Assembly (NCBI GenBank): GCA_022508705.1
Contig: JAFLUO010000054.1
Coordinates: 1 to 11,773, forward strand
DNA length: 11,773 nt
Direction: 5' to 3'
Origin: Oscillospiraceae bacterium
GTDB taxonomy: Bacteria; Bacillota; Clostridia; Oscillospirales; Acutalibacteraceae
Part shown: positions 1 to 7,031 of the stretch, in pieces
Layout of the letters: the number at the start of each line of letters is the position of its first letter
How positions within the stretch are numbered: position 1 is the first letter of the stretch
Position numbers and translations under genes: made by a program
The notes under the pieces: generated by a model
What the model saw: only the letters and a program-made list of their open reading frames with translations
Told to the model about the DNA's origin: nothing
The model's database searches: none

Positions 1-72
<72 letters not shown>

Positions 73-92
73 GTGATTTAATTGCAAATGAC

Positions 93-121
93 ATTATACA
101 GACTTTTTACCGCTTTGTCAA
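93..121 (-). promoter_or_regulatory. Promoter of tRNA-Thr
   Basis: On the minus strand there is a perfect -35 TTGACA (121-116), a 17-nt spacer and a perfect -10 TATAAT (98-93). This places the transcript start about 14 nt upstream of the mature tRNA 5' end. A full-consensus sigma-A promoter is usual for stable RNA genes. Confidence 0.88.
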
Positions 122-145
122 GAAATAAGAGAAGATTTATTCTGT

Positions 146-174
146 TTGCAAATGAAACTTTTTTGTGTTAGAAT
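146..174 (+). promoter_or_regulatory. Promoter of the GtrA-family gene
   Basis: A -35 TTGCAA (146-151), a 17-nt spacer and a -10 TAGAAT (169-174) put the start of transcription near 181, about 30 nt ahead of the ATG at 210. It lies back to back with the tRNA promoter. The octamer TTGCAAAT occurs three times in this divergent region (82, 146, 174). Confidence 0.6.
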
Positions 175-209
175 TGCAAATACTGTATTTTAAAGAGGAT
201 AGATACATT

Positions 210-665
210 ATGCAAAAGGTAAAAGAGCTTTTCATTAAATATAAAGAAATTATTCTGTATATTGTTTTCGGTGTGCTTACCACCGCCGTAAGCTTTGTGT
301 CATATGCCATATGCACAAAACTAATAAAATTACAAAATGAAATTGCAGGAATTGCTGTTGCCAATGTGATTTCATGGGTTTGTGCCGTGCTTTTTGCCTT
401 CGCAACAAATAAAATATGGGTTTTTGAAAGTAAGGCAAAAGATGTAAAAACAATAGTAGGCGAGCTTTGGAAATTTGTTGCATCTCGCCTTTTCACAGGG
501 GCGCTTGAATGGTTCGGAGTTCCGTTTTTGGTTTATTTTGGGCTTAGCCAAACTATATTCGGCATTGATGGAATGCTCTCAAAGCTTATTGTAAGTGTTG
601 CAGTTGTAATACTAAATTATGTTTTCAGCAAAATCTTTGTTTTTAAGAACAAAAAATCTGAATAA
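210..665 (+). CDS. GtrA-family small membrane protein
   Basis: This is a 151-residue polytopic protein with about four transmembrane segments, near residues 14-36, 44-67, 84-106 and 121-144. Family marks are an N-terminal Y-x3-G-x2-TT stretch (YIVFGVLTTAVSF), the loop ATNKIWVFES after helix 2, and the C-terminal NYVFSKIFVFK. GtrA proteins are small membrane proteins tied to moving lipid-linked sugars such as undecaprenyl-phosphate-glucose across the membrane for glycosylation of polysaccharides or teichoic acids. The substrate here cannot be read. An in-frame GTG at 165 would add 15 residues, but it lies inside the promoter. The ATG at 210 has AGAGGAT about 10 nt upstream and is preferred. 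The gene is monocistronic, between its own promoter and a terminator, with no glycosyltransferase beside it. Confidence 0.88.
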   Translation: MQKVKELFIKYKEIILYIVFGVLTTAVSFVSYAICTKLIKLQNEIAGIAVANVISWVCAVLFAFATNKIWVFESKAKDVKTIVGELWKFVASRLFTGALEWFGVPFLVYFGLSQTIFGIDGMLSKLIVSVAVVILNYVFSKIFVFKNKKSE

Positions 666-748
666 TTATAGATACCGAGTAATATTTTGTTTATTATTAA
701 AATATTCAACTTTTATACTGCCTATACATTAAAAATGCTCAAACCAAC

Positions 749-776
749 ATGCGGTACAAACTACCGCATTTTTCTT
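749..776 (+). terminator. Rho-independent terminator after the GtrA-family gene
   Basis: An 8-bp stem ATGCGGTA (749-756) / TACCGCAT (762-769) with a 5-nt loop runs straight into TTTTTCTTTTCT. It sits 83 nt after the stop codon and just before the trpS promoter. Confidence 0.85.
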
Positions 777-779
777 TTC

Positions 780-808
780 TTGACAAACAGTTTAAAAAAT
801 AGGATAAT
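780..808 (+). promoter_or_regulatory. Promoter of trpS
   Basis: A perfect -35 TTGACA (780-785), a 17-nt spacer and a -10 GATAAT (803-808) put the transcript start near 815, leaving a leader of about 45 nt. That is too short for a T-box or a trp attenuator, so no tRNA-sensing control of trpS is visible. Confidence 0.8.
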
Positions 809-859
809 ATACAATATATAAATTACTGCTGTAAGGCATTTTTGAAAGGTGACAGGACA

Positions 860-1867
860 ATGGAAACCGCAGAGAAAAAGAAAATAGTATTAAGCGCAAT
901 TCAGCCCACAGGCACGCCCACGCTCGGAAATTACTTGGGCGCTCTGAAAAATTGGAAAGATATGTCTGAGGGTGAATATAACTGCCTTTATGCAGTTGCG
1001 GATTTGCATTCCTTAACGGTTCGTCCCGAGCCTGCGGATTTGCGCAGAAGAACGCTTGAAATGTATGCAATTCTTTTGGCGCTGGGCATTGATCCTGAAA
1101 AAAATATTGTGTTTATTCAAAGCCATGTGCCGCAGCACGCACAGCTTGCATGGCTTCTTAACTGCTGCACACAGTTCGGCGAGGCTGCAAGAATGACACA
1201 GTTTAAAGATAAGAGCGAAAAGCACCCTGAGAACGTAAACGTGGGTCTTTTTACATATCCCATTTTAATGGCGGCGGATATTTTACTTTATCAGACTGAC
1301 TTTGTGCCCATAGGCGCAGATCAAAAACAGCATCTTGAGCTTGCCCGTGACATTGCGGAGCGTTTTAATACGGTTTACGGCAATACGTTTAAAATTCCCG
1401 AGCCGTTCATAGGCAAGGTGGGTGCGAGCGTTATGTCGCTCCAGGATCCTGTACACAAAATGAGTAAATCCGACCCCAATCCGCGGGCGTTTATTTCAAT
1501 GCTTGACGACGATAATGTTATTGTTAAGAAAATAAAGAGTGCAGTTACCGATTCTGAGGCTGTTGTAAAATACGCTGAGGGCAAAGACGGAATAAACAAC
1601 CTTATGGGAATTTATTCCTGCTGTACGGGCAAGAACTTTGAGGAAATTGAACAAGAGTTTGAGGGTAAGGGCTACGGCGATTTTAAATCAGCAGTTGCAG
1701 AAGCGGTGGTTGAAGAGCTTCGCCCGTTTAAAGATGAATTTAACAGACTGATGAACGATAAGGCATATCTTACCGAGTGCGCCAAAGCGGGCGCCGAAAA
1801 AGCAAGCCATTTTGCCGCACGCACACTTAGCAAGGCAATGAAAAAAACAGGACTTTTTCAGCTTTAA
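860..1867 (+). CDS. trpS: Tryptophanyl-tRNA synthetase
   Basis: This class Ic aminoacyl-tRNA synthetase activates tryptophan with ATP and charges tRNA-Trp in the cytoplasm. The product is 335 residues, a normal length for bacterial TrpRS. The HIGH-type signature appears as PTGTPTLGNYLG at residues 16-27, with T-x-G-N in place of HIGH as is usual for TrpRS. The KMSKS loop is present and intact at residues 200-204. Between them lie the family blocks GEAARMTQFKDKS and MAADILLYQTDFVPIGADQ, which line the active site. The ATG at 860 has AAAGGTG 8 nt upstream. An in-frame TTG at 842 precedes that ribosome binding site and is rejected. The gene has its own promoter and may be co-transcribed with the small gene 64 nt downstream. 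Confidence 0.97.
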   Translation: METAEKKKIVLSAIQPTGTPTLGNYLGALKNWKDMSEGEYNCLYAVADLHSLTVRPEPADLRRRTLEMYAILLALGIDPEKNIVFIQSHVPQHAQLAWLLNCCTQFGEAARMTQFKDKSEKHPENVNVGLFTYPILMAADILLYQTDFVPIGADQKQHLELARDIAERFNTVYGNTFKIPEPFIGKVGASVMSLQDPVHKMSKSDPNPRAFISMLDDDNVIVKKIKSAVTDSEAVVKYAEGKDGINNLMGIYSCCTGKNFEEIEQEFEGKGYGDFKSAVAEAVVEELRPFKDEFNRLMNDKAYLTECAKAGAEKASHFAARTLSKAMKKTGLFQL

Positions 1868-1931
1868 TATAAAAACTCACATAATTACCACTTTGTAAGA
1901 AAGATAAGGAGAGCTTTATCGGAGGAAATAT

Positions 1932-2282
1932 ATGAAAAAATGGTATGATGAAGAGTATGAGTTTGAAATAAAAGTTATAGGATTTTTGCGTGGTGACCAT
2001 ACGGAAAATTACTGCCGTAACGGCGAAGAAATCGGCGATACTTACCGATGTACTTACGGATGTCCTGTTAATGATGACGGATACGGAATTTGCAGTAAAA
2101 CAATGATGATGCTGTATCCCATTATGGAAGCGGTTCGAAGCGGCGGAGATTTAGAGAACATCGGAGGAGACGGTAAATACAGTAAGACTGTTGTTTGTCC
2201 TGATGGCTGTGTGATGTTCAGGGTTACTGCAAAACCTCTCGGAAACTTGAATTTTCATAAGGGTGAATTCTGGAAAGAATAA
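1932..2282 (+). CDS. Small six-cysteine protein, TIGR04076-like
   Basis: This 116-residue soluble protein has no signal peptide or membrane segment. Cysteines lie at residues 28, 40, 44, 54, 89 and 93. The pattern (a Cys-x2-G region, then GYGIC, then LYPIMEAVRSGG, then CPDGCVMFRV) resembles the uncharacterised TIGR04076 family, in which a central cysteine, a YP...GG block and a late C-x-DG block recur. The assignment is from memory of the pattern and is moderate. The cysteines could bind metal or be redox active, but no function is known. The ATG is well supported by GGAGG (1921-1925) with 6 nt spacing. It sits 64 nt after trpS with no clear promoter of its own, so read-through from trpS is likely. 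A weak hairpin (1903-1920) stands just upstream of its ribosome binding site. Confidence 0.75.
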   Translation: MKKWYDEEYEFEIKVIGFLRGDHTENYCRNGEEIGDTYRCTYGCPVNDDGYGICSKTMMMLYPIMEAVRSGGDLENIGGDGKYSKTVVCPDGCVMFRVTAKPLGNLNFHKGEFWKE

Positions 2283-2333
2283 TTATCATTATCTGGCATT
2301 AAATATTTGTATCCAATTTTTAAATCAACACAT

Positions 2334-2367
2334 AAAAAAACAACTCCCTTTCGGGAGTCGTTTTTTT
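2334..2367 (+). terminator. Terminator, probably bidirectional
   Basis: The stem ACTCCC (2343-2348) / GGGAGT (2353-2358) with loop TTTC is flanked by a run of seven A before it and seven T after it. This can end the trpS/TIGR04076-like transcript on the plus strand. The A run makes it equally able to end the ABC operon arriving on the minus strand, for which no closer terminator is visible. Confidence 0.88.
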
Positions 2368-2493
2368 GCTTTTCCAAAGCTTGAGAAAGGAGAATGAAAA
2401 TGAAATATGTCAAAAACCATGAACAACTGTACTTAATATAACATGAAAATATTGATTAACAATAGATAAACAGTGAACAATTTGTAAACAAAG

Positions 2494-3711
2494 TCATTTT
2501 TTAAGCTGTTTTAAAACTTGCGTGATTTTCGGTGGCTTGCCGTACATTAAAATTCCCATTCTGTATATGAGCACGGCAATGTAGCCTATTCCGATATTTG
2601 ACAAAATAAGAATTATTATTGAAATTGCAATGTGTAAGGGATTTACCGTGCTCATTGCAATCCGTGCAAACATAGCCATAGGCGAACAAAACGGAATAAA
2701 GGACAAAACTTTCATAAGCCCTGAGTCAACATTGCCTGAGCTGATGCTTGTAATCGGAACTATAAACGCAATTACCATAAGAAACGTAAGCGGAGTTGTG
2801 AGAGTGCTGAGGTCTTCCATTTTTGAGGCAAGCGAGCCGAATGCTCCGTAAAGGAAAGCGTATATCAGGAATCCAAGCACGAAGAAAACAGCGGTGTAAA
2901 TTATGAGCGAAACGGGCATATCAAAAATAGAAGCAACTAAGAAATTATCCGCCCAGAAAGGTGCGTTTATACGGTAGCAAAGAAGAGCCCACAAAAGAAT
3001 TACAAGCATTTGCGAAAGCCCTGCAAAGCCTGTGCCAAGGACTTTGCCGAAAATCAGACTGTCGGGTTTGGCACTTGTAATAAGAAGCTCCATAGCCCTT
3101 GAGCTTTTTTCGGTTGCAACGCTTTGGGCAATCATTTGACCGTATGCGATAACCGCCATGTAAAGCATAAACAGTAAAATGTAAGTGTAAAGAAAACTTT
3201 GGGCTTGGTCGTTTCCTACAATCTTAATTTCGGGAACTGTAACTGCTGACTGTATTTCGGCAATTTGGCTTTCGGTAAGTCCGAATTCAGCAAGTCTTGT
3301 TTCTCTGTATTTAAACTGTAAAAGTTCGCTTACTGTTTTTGCGGTTTCATCATACAAGCTCATATCATTGACAGAATATGTGTACGAAAGCGGAGAACTG
3401 ATAGTAATTGATGCATCAACAGTATTGTCCTTCAAAAGTGCCGCGGCCTCCGTCTCATCTTTGCAAAGAATAACTTCGTAAGACGTCATATTTTCCTTTA
3501 TATATTCTCCAAGTTCTCCAACAGTATCAAATACAGCGAGCTTGCTCGGCTTGCTTTCGCCGATTAAGGGAGCTTTTTGACTATTTGAAAAACGGGGATA
3601 AAAAAGAACCGCAGTTGAGCCGATAAACAGAATCAAGGTTAAAAAAATGAAAGCCTTGCTTCTTATTATATTTAAAAATTCAAACTTAAAAACCTTAGCA
3701 AACTGTTTCAT
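2494..3711 (-). CDS. ABC-2 type exporter permease, NatB/YhaP-like
   Basis: This 405-residue membrane protein is laid out like NatB and YhaP. It has one N-terminal transmembrane helix (about 20-38), a large extracytoplasmic domain (about 40-170) and a block of five or six helices to the C-terminus. The stretch after helix 2, ATEKSSRAMELL (199-210), is the typical cytoplasmic coupling motif of this family. It should form the channel of an ATP-driven exporter with the upstream ATPase. B. subtilis relatives are linked to sodium efflux, but the substrate here cannot be inferred. Its ATG overlaps the ATPase stop in an ATGA, with GGAGGG 6 nt upstream, so the two are translationally coupled. It is the last gene of a four-gene minus-strand operon. 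Confidence 0.88.
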   Translation of the reverse strand: MKQFAKVFKFEFLNIIRSKAFIFLTLILFIGSTAVLFYPRFSNSQKAPLIGESKPSKLAVFDTVGELGEYIKENMTSYEVILCKDETEAAALLKDNTVDASITISSPLSYTYSVNDMSLYDETAKTVSELLQFKYRETRLAEFGLTESQIAEIQSAVTVPEIKIVGNDQAQSFLYTYILLFMLYMAVIAYGQMIAQSVATEKSSRAMELLITSAKPDSLIFGKVLGTGFAGLSQMLVILLWALLCYRINAPFWADNFLVASIFDMPVSLIIYTAVFFVLGFLIYAFLYGAFGSLASKMEDLSTLTTPLTFLMVIAFIVPITSISSGNVDSGLMKVLSFIPFCSPMAMFARIAMSTVNPLHIAISIIILILSNIGIGYIAVLIYRMGILMYGKPPKITQVLKQLKK

Positions 3712-4649
3712 ACGCTGCCCTCCGTGTAATGAATAAAGATATCTGCAAGAGTAGGCTCTTTAACACAAATTCCGTCAACATCGGGAATGTTTTCAGCGGC
3801 AAATTTAATAAGCTCGGGTTTGTTCTCCTCGCTTTTAAGAGTAACCGTAAGCTTGCCGTCAACAATTTCCGCTTTGTTCACATAGGGAAGGGATGCGTTC
3901 AAAATAACGCTGAGGGCAGTTTCGCTGTCCTGCGGGGAGACCTCAAAAACATTTCTTTCATAGCTTCTTTTAATTTGCTTAATACTTCCCGAAAGAACCG
4001 CTTTTCCGCCGTTGAGGATTATAATGTCGTCGCAGAACTCTTCAATATAATTCATCTGATGGCTGGAGAAAAGCACCATTTTACCCTCAGAAATCAGCTC
4101 TTTTACAATATTTTTGAGCATATTTGCATTAACTGGGTCAAGCCCAGAAAAAGGCTCGTCAAGAATAACTATGTCGGGGTCGGAAATGAGCGCCGCAATA
4201 AGCTGAATTTTTTGCTGATTACCCTTTGAGAGCGTGTCAAGCCGTACATTTTTGTATTGCTCAATTTGAAGCTCCTTAAAGTGTTTTTCAGCGGTCAGGC
4301 GTGCGCTTTTCTTGTCAATACCTTTTAACTCTGCAAAATATAAAAGCTGAGTCATTATTTTCTGCTTTGGGTAAAGACCCCGTTCTTCGGGAAGATATCC
4401 AATGTGAATTTTTTCAGTATTTATCGGTTTCCCGTCGAGCAGAACAGTGCCTGAATCAGCTCCGAAAACCTGCATTATTATGCGGATAAGCGTTGTTTTT
4501 CCTGCTCCGTTTCGCCCCAAAATGCCAAGCGCCTTGCCGCTTTTGGCTGAAAAGGAAATTCCTTTAAGAACTTGTTTTTCTCCAAAGCTTTTGTGAATTT
4601 CATTTACGGTTAAATTCATTTTTATCGCCATGCGATACAGCAGTCGCAC
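3708..4649 (-). CDS. ABC transporter ATP-binding protein, NatA/YhaQ-like
   Basis: This is the cytoplasmic ATPase that powers the permease encoded immediately after it. Counting from the GTG start: Walker A GRNGAGKT (45-52), LPEERGLYPK in the Q-loop region (86-95), signature LSKGNQQ (140-146), Walker B IVILDE (160-165), D-loop SGLD (168-171) and H-loop His197. The LSKGNQQK signature and PEERGLY are typical of the NatA/YhaQ branch. The last 80 or so residues form the small DUF4162-type tail ending EPTLADIFIHY. The start is uncertain. GTG at 4649 has AGGAG 6 nt upstream, but ATG at 4619 (MNLTVNEIHKSFG) fits the family's usual N-terminus and lies 2 nt after the stop of a small upstream ORF. The product is 313 or 303 residues. 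Confidence 0.92.
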   Translation of the reverse strand: MRLLYRMAIKMNLTVNEIHKSFGEKQVLKGISFSAKSGKALGILGRNGAGKTTLIRIIMQVFGADSGTVLLDGKPINTEKIHIGYLPEERGLYPKQKIMTQLLYFAELKGIDKKSARLTAEKHFKELQIEQYKNVRLDTLSKGNQQKIQLIAALISDPDIVILDEPFSGLDPVNANMLKNIVKELISEGKMVLFSSHQMNYIEEFCDDIIILNGGKAVLSGSIKQIKRSYERNVFEVSPQDSETALSVILNASLPYVNKAEIVDGKLTVTLKSEENKPELIKFAAENIPDVDGICVKEPTLADIFIHYTEGSV

Positions 4650-4681
4650 AAAATGCTCCTAAAAAACAGCTTTTCGTGCAC
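4622..4681 (-). CDS. Possible 19-residue leader peptide ahead of the ABC ATPase
   Basis: A GTG-initiated ORF encodes MHEKLFFRSILCDCCIAWR. It has a good ribosome binding site, GAAAGGA (4696-4690), 8 nt upstream. Its TAA ends 2 nt before the ATG at 4619 of the ATPase, an arrangement suited to translational coupling. It lies in the 66-nt gap between the membrane-protein gene and the ATPase and overlaps the GTG-start version of the ATPase in another frame. It may be chance; no homolog is known to me. Confidence 0.3.
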   Translation of the reverse strand: MHEKLFFRSILCDCCIAWR

Positions 4682-4715
4682 GGTATCGTTCCTTTCATTA
4701 TATTTTTCACGCTAC

Positions 4716-5141
4716 TTACTCCTTGTGTGATAAAACTAAATATGCAATAAGATAAACGGCAAAGCTAAAGCAAAGAATTGTGGAAAGGTTTCTTGCACTG
4801 TACATATCTCCCTTAACTGCAAAAACAATGCTTGCAATAGCAACGCCAATTACAGTTATATAGTAAGATACAGCCATTGAACGGTTGCGAAGCGATATCA
4901 GCCGCTCGTCTTTTTGCGCTGCTTCCTGTTCTTTTCGGTATTTTGGATTTTTAAGCATCACAGTAATTTTTATTGCCATAGCCACCGCAACCGCTGCCGT
5001 TCCGGTACCTGCACCGAAAAAATATGCGGACGTATCTGAATTGGCTTTAACAAAATAAAATGCCGCAGAAAATGCTCCGGCGGATAAAGCCAAACAGAAA
5101 ATTAGGGATATTATGCTGTATTTTAATGATTTAGATTTCAT
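4716..5141 (-). CDS. Small four-helix membrane protein, DUF2178-like
   Basis: This is a 141-residue protein with predicted membrane segments near residues 8-31, 41-62, 89-110 and 117-137, and a charged cytoplasmic loop between helices 2 and 3 (NPKYRKEQEAAQKDERL). A DER motif followed by a third hydrophobic segment is typical of small DUF2178-type proteins that sit next to XRE regulators in Firmicutes and archaea. The family call is from general resemblance. The ATG at 5141 has GAAGG 8 nt upstream and overlaps the end of the regulator gene by 11 nt, so it is coupled to it. An in-frame ATG at 5147 is possible; the longer frame reaching back to 5210 would lie deep inside the regulator gene and is not credible. 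A sensory or regulatory partner role for the XRE protein is plausible but unproven. Confidence 0.75.
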   Translation of the reverse strand: MKSKSLKYSIISLIFCLALSAGAFSAAFYFVKANSDTSAYFFGAGTGTAAVAVAMAIKITVMLKNPKYRKEQEAAQKDERLISLRNRSMAVSYYITVIGVAIASIVFAVKGDMYSARNLSTILCFSFAVYLIAYLVLSHKE

Positions 5142-5340
5142 TTTCATCACCTTCAAATATAAAAATTTCTTCAATAGTAGTGTTAAAATACCTGGCGATT
5201 TTAAACGCAAGCGTTATTGACGGGTTATACTTGCCCTTTTCAATGGATATTACCGTTTGCCGTGATACTCCAAGAGCCTCGCCTAACTCGTCTTGCCGAA
5301 GTCCTCGGGATTTTCGTAAATTTTCTAATCGGTTTTTCAA
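5131..5340 (-). CDS. XRE-family transcriptional regulator (short HTH_3 type)
   Basis: This 69-residue protein is almost entirely one Cro/C1-type DNA-binding domain. The helix-turn-helix runs from about residue 15 to 34 (RQDELGEALGVSRQTVISIE), followed by KGKYNPSITLAFKIARYFN and the ending TTIEEIFIFEGDE that is standard in this Firmicutes subgroup. The start is TTG at 5340, with GGGGTGAT about 5 nt upstream. An in-frame TAG lies a few codons further up and no ATG is available. It is the first gene of the operon that continues into the membrane protein and the ABC exporter, so it probably represses or tunes its own operon. The palindrome at 5374-5389 is the best operator candidate. Confidence 0.93.
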   Translation of the reverse strand: MKNRLENLRKSRGLRQDELGEALGVSRQTVISIEKGKYNPSITLAFKIARYFNTTIEEIFIFEGDENEI

Positions 5341-5373
5341 ATCATCACCCCACTAAGTAAATACCGATGAAAT

Positions 5374-5389
5374 GTAAAGCTAACTTTAC
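5374..5389. promoter_or_regulatory. Candidate operator of the XRE regulator
   Basis: The inverted repeat GTAAAG-CTAA-CTTTAC lies directly downstream of the -10 box and covers the predicted transcript start, a classic repressor position. One arm is also part of AAATGTAAA (5370-5378), which recurs in inverted form as TTTACATTT (5429-5437) just upstream of the -35. Related half-sites therefore flank the promoter on both sides. Confidence 0.5.
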
Positions 5390-5393
5390 TTTT

Positions 5394-5422
5394 ATTGTAT
5401 CAGCGGATTTTTGAAATGTCAA
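5394..5422 (-). promoter_or_regulatory. Promoter of the XRE / membrane protein / ABC operon
   Basis: On the minus strand: -35 TTGACA (5422-5417), a 17-nt spacer and -10 TACAAT (5399-5394). Transcription should start near 5387, about 47 nt ahead of the TTG start codon. It diverges from the promoter of the Wzy-like gene. Confidence 0.85.
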
Positions 5423-5472
5423 GTTTATTTTACATTTTTGTTTGTAAGACTTTTGTAATAATTATTAAATTA

Positions 5473-5500
5473 TTGTCACAAATGTTGATTTATTTATAAT
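5473..5500 (+). promoter_or_regulatory. Promoter of the Wzy-like gene
   Basis: A -35 TTGTCA (5473-5478), a 16-nt spacer and a -10 TATAAT (5495-5500). A second overlapping choice is TTGATT (5485-5490) with TATAAT (5507-5512), also 16 nt apart. Either gives a short leader before the ATG at 5535-5538. Confidence 0.6.
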
Positions 5501-5534
5501 TTTCTTTATAATCAAAATGGTATAAAGGGGAATA

Positions 5535-6989
5535 ATGATGTCATTTGTGAAATCCGAAAAATTTCAAAATACACTTAAAAGCGTTCGCTCGTTTTTCTTA
5601 ACAACCGAGTGGATGATAATGCTTTGCTGTCTGGCAGGTGTTTTTACAACTCTCGGATTGCAGGTTTACGGAACACTTGTATTCGGTTTTATTGTGGCAT
5701 TGGTCTTTTTGCTGAGCGATGATTTTATGGCAACGCTTCTGCCGTTTCTTTTAACGGTAATGATTTCGATTCATTGTTACGATTCATATAATACATTCAT
5801 GCAATATAAGCTTCTGGCTATTCCGCTCGGTGCTTGTCTTATTCTGCATTTTGTTTTCTATTGGAAGCCCATAAAAATTCAAGGCTCGCAGTTTTGGCCT
5901 ATGGTGTTTGTGTCCGCGTCCATAGTCTTAGGCGGATTAGGCTTTATTACAGCCGAGGAATATCTTGCGCCCACATCCCTTTACCATATGGCGGGCTTGG
6001 GCTTTGGAATGGTATTTTTGTATTTGCTTTTCTATGCCAATATTGAAACGAAAAAAGACTATTCGCTGATAAATATGCTGACAAAAATAATGGTCATTGC
6101 AGGACTTTTCGGCTCGTTTATGGTGTTTTCTTTTTATGTTATAAACATTAACAAGGTGCTCGACATCAGAGGGCTTTTGTTTATGCAATGGAGAAACAAT
6201 TTGTCAACTTTGTTAATGATTGCATTGCCGTTCACGTTCTTGCTTGCAAACAGAAAAAGCTATGCAACAATTTTAGGCTTTGTCTTTTTTTTAGCGATTC
6301 TTTTGACCGGTTCGAGAGGCGGCATGGTTTTCGGCGGAATTGAGCTTGGCATGTGCATAGTAATGTATACTCTTTATGACAAAAGAAGAAGAGTGGCATA
6401 TATTTTTATTTGCTTGTTCATTTTACTCGGCGTTCTGATTTTCTTCCGTCAGTTTATTGAGTTTTTCGGCTATACAATAAACAGACTGTTTATGGCAATA
6501 AACGAGTTTCTTATGGGAGAATCTTCCGAAGTTCGTGCTGTTCACTGTGCAAGGGGTATTAACGATTATCTTAATCACCCGACTTTCGGAACGGGGCTAG
6601 GTTACATGGGCAACCGCGACGTTCATGCTTCAAAAGAATTTTCGCTTTGCTGGTATCATTGCGAGCCTATACAGATTGCGGCATCTTTGGGAACAGTAGG
6701 AATAATTGCATTTATCGTTCAGTTTATCAGCAGAAATATGCTTATCTGGAGAAAGGTGACGCTGTTTAACATTACGGTGTTTATTTCATATATCGGACTT
6801 GAGCTTATGTCCCTTGTAAATCCCGGAATTTTCTGCCCACTTCCATACCTTATGCTCGTAACGCTTCTTTTGGTTATAGTCGAAAAGTGTGACACAGGTG
6901 AATATCAGGAAAGAATAAGCCTTTTCAAAAGGCGAAAAATGCGCAAAGAGCAGGATAACGGAAACAGTAAAATAGTAAAAATAGGTTAA
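5535..6989 (+). CDS. O-antigen ligase/polymerase-like polytopic membrane protein (Wzy_C type)
   Basis: This 484-residue protein has ten or more hydrophobic segments. The Wzy_C signature is clear: SRGG follows a membrane helix as LTGSRGG (257-263). Later comes a large outward loop with HPTFGTGLG (348-356) and WYHCEPIQ (373-380), then a glycine-rich helix (GTVGIIAF). In this family the loop carries the residues used to join or polymerise lipid-linked glycans on the outer face of the membrane. In a Gram-positive the likely job is assembly of capsule, exopolysaccharide or a teichoic-type polymer, or protein glycosylation. No other glycan genes adjoin it except the distant GtrA protein. The start is one of two adjacent ATGs (5535 or 5538) behind AAAGGGG; the second has the better spacing. 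The tail (about 455-484) is basic and cytoplasmic. Confidence 0.87.
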   Translation: MMSFVKSEKFQNTLKSVRSFFLTTEWMIMLCCLAGVFTTLGLQVYGTLVFGFIVALVFLLSDDFMATLLPFLLTVMISIHCYDSYNTFMQYKLLAIPLGACLILHFVFYWKPIKIQGSQFWPMVFVSASIVLGGLGFITAEEYLAPTSLYHMAGLGFGMVFLYLLFYANIETKKDYSLINMLTKIMVIAGLFGSFMVFSFYVININKVLDIRGLLFMQWRNNLSTLLMIALPFTFLLANRKSYATILGFVFFLAILLTGSRGGMVFGGIELGMCIVMYTLYDKRRRVAYIFICLFILLGVLIFFRQFIEFFGYTINRLFMAINEFLMGESSEVRAVHCARGINDYLNHPTFGTGLGYMGNRDVHASKEFSLCWYHCEPIQIAASLGTVGIIAFIVQFISRNMLIWRKVTLFNITVFISYIGLELMSLVNPGIFCPLPYLMLVTLLLVIVEKCDTGEYQERISLFKRRKMRKEQDNGNSKIVKIG

Positions 6990-6996
6990 TAAATGC

Positions 6997-7025
6997 TTGA
7001 CTTTTGAGTTAAGTGTTGGTATAAT
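6997..7025 (+). promoter_or_regulatory. Promoter of rpsF-ssb-rpsR
   Basis: A -35 TTGACT (6997-7002), a 17-nt spacer and a perfect -10 TATAAT (7020-7025). It begins only 8 nt after the stop of the Wzy-like gene, with no terminator between, so some read-through into the ribosomal operon is possible. The 13 nt TTGACTTTTGAGT recur exactly at the fba promoter. Confidence 0.88.
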
Positions 7026-7031
7026 TTTTAT

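Noticed and set aside
165..209. GTG start extending the GtrA-family protein by 15 residues
   Set aside because: It lies within the promoter (-10 at 169-174), and the ATG at 210 has its own ribosome binding site.
842..859. TTG start extending trpS by six residues
   Set aside because: The extension contains the AAAGGTG ribosome binding site that serves the ATG at 860, and the family does not need the extra residues.
809..859. T-box or tryptophan attenuator before trpS
   Set aside because: The leader is only about 45 nt and has no specifier or antiterminator structure.
2442..2493. Separate terminator for the ABC operon right after the permease stop
   Set aside because: Only weak AT-rich pairings are present. 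The A-flanked hairpin at 2334-2367 is the better candidate.
3729..4229. Plus-strand open frame of 166 codons opposite the ABC ATPase
   Set aside because: It is a shadow of a gene with all ABC motifs. The reading is low in family-like features and lacks a ribosome binding site.
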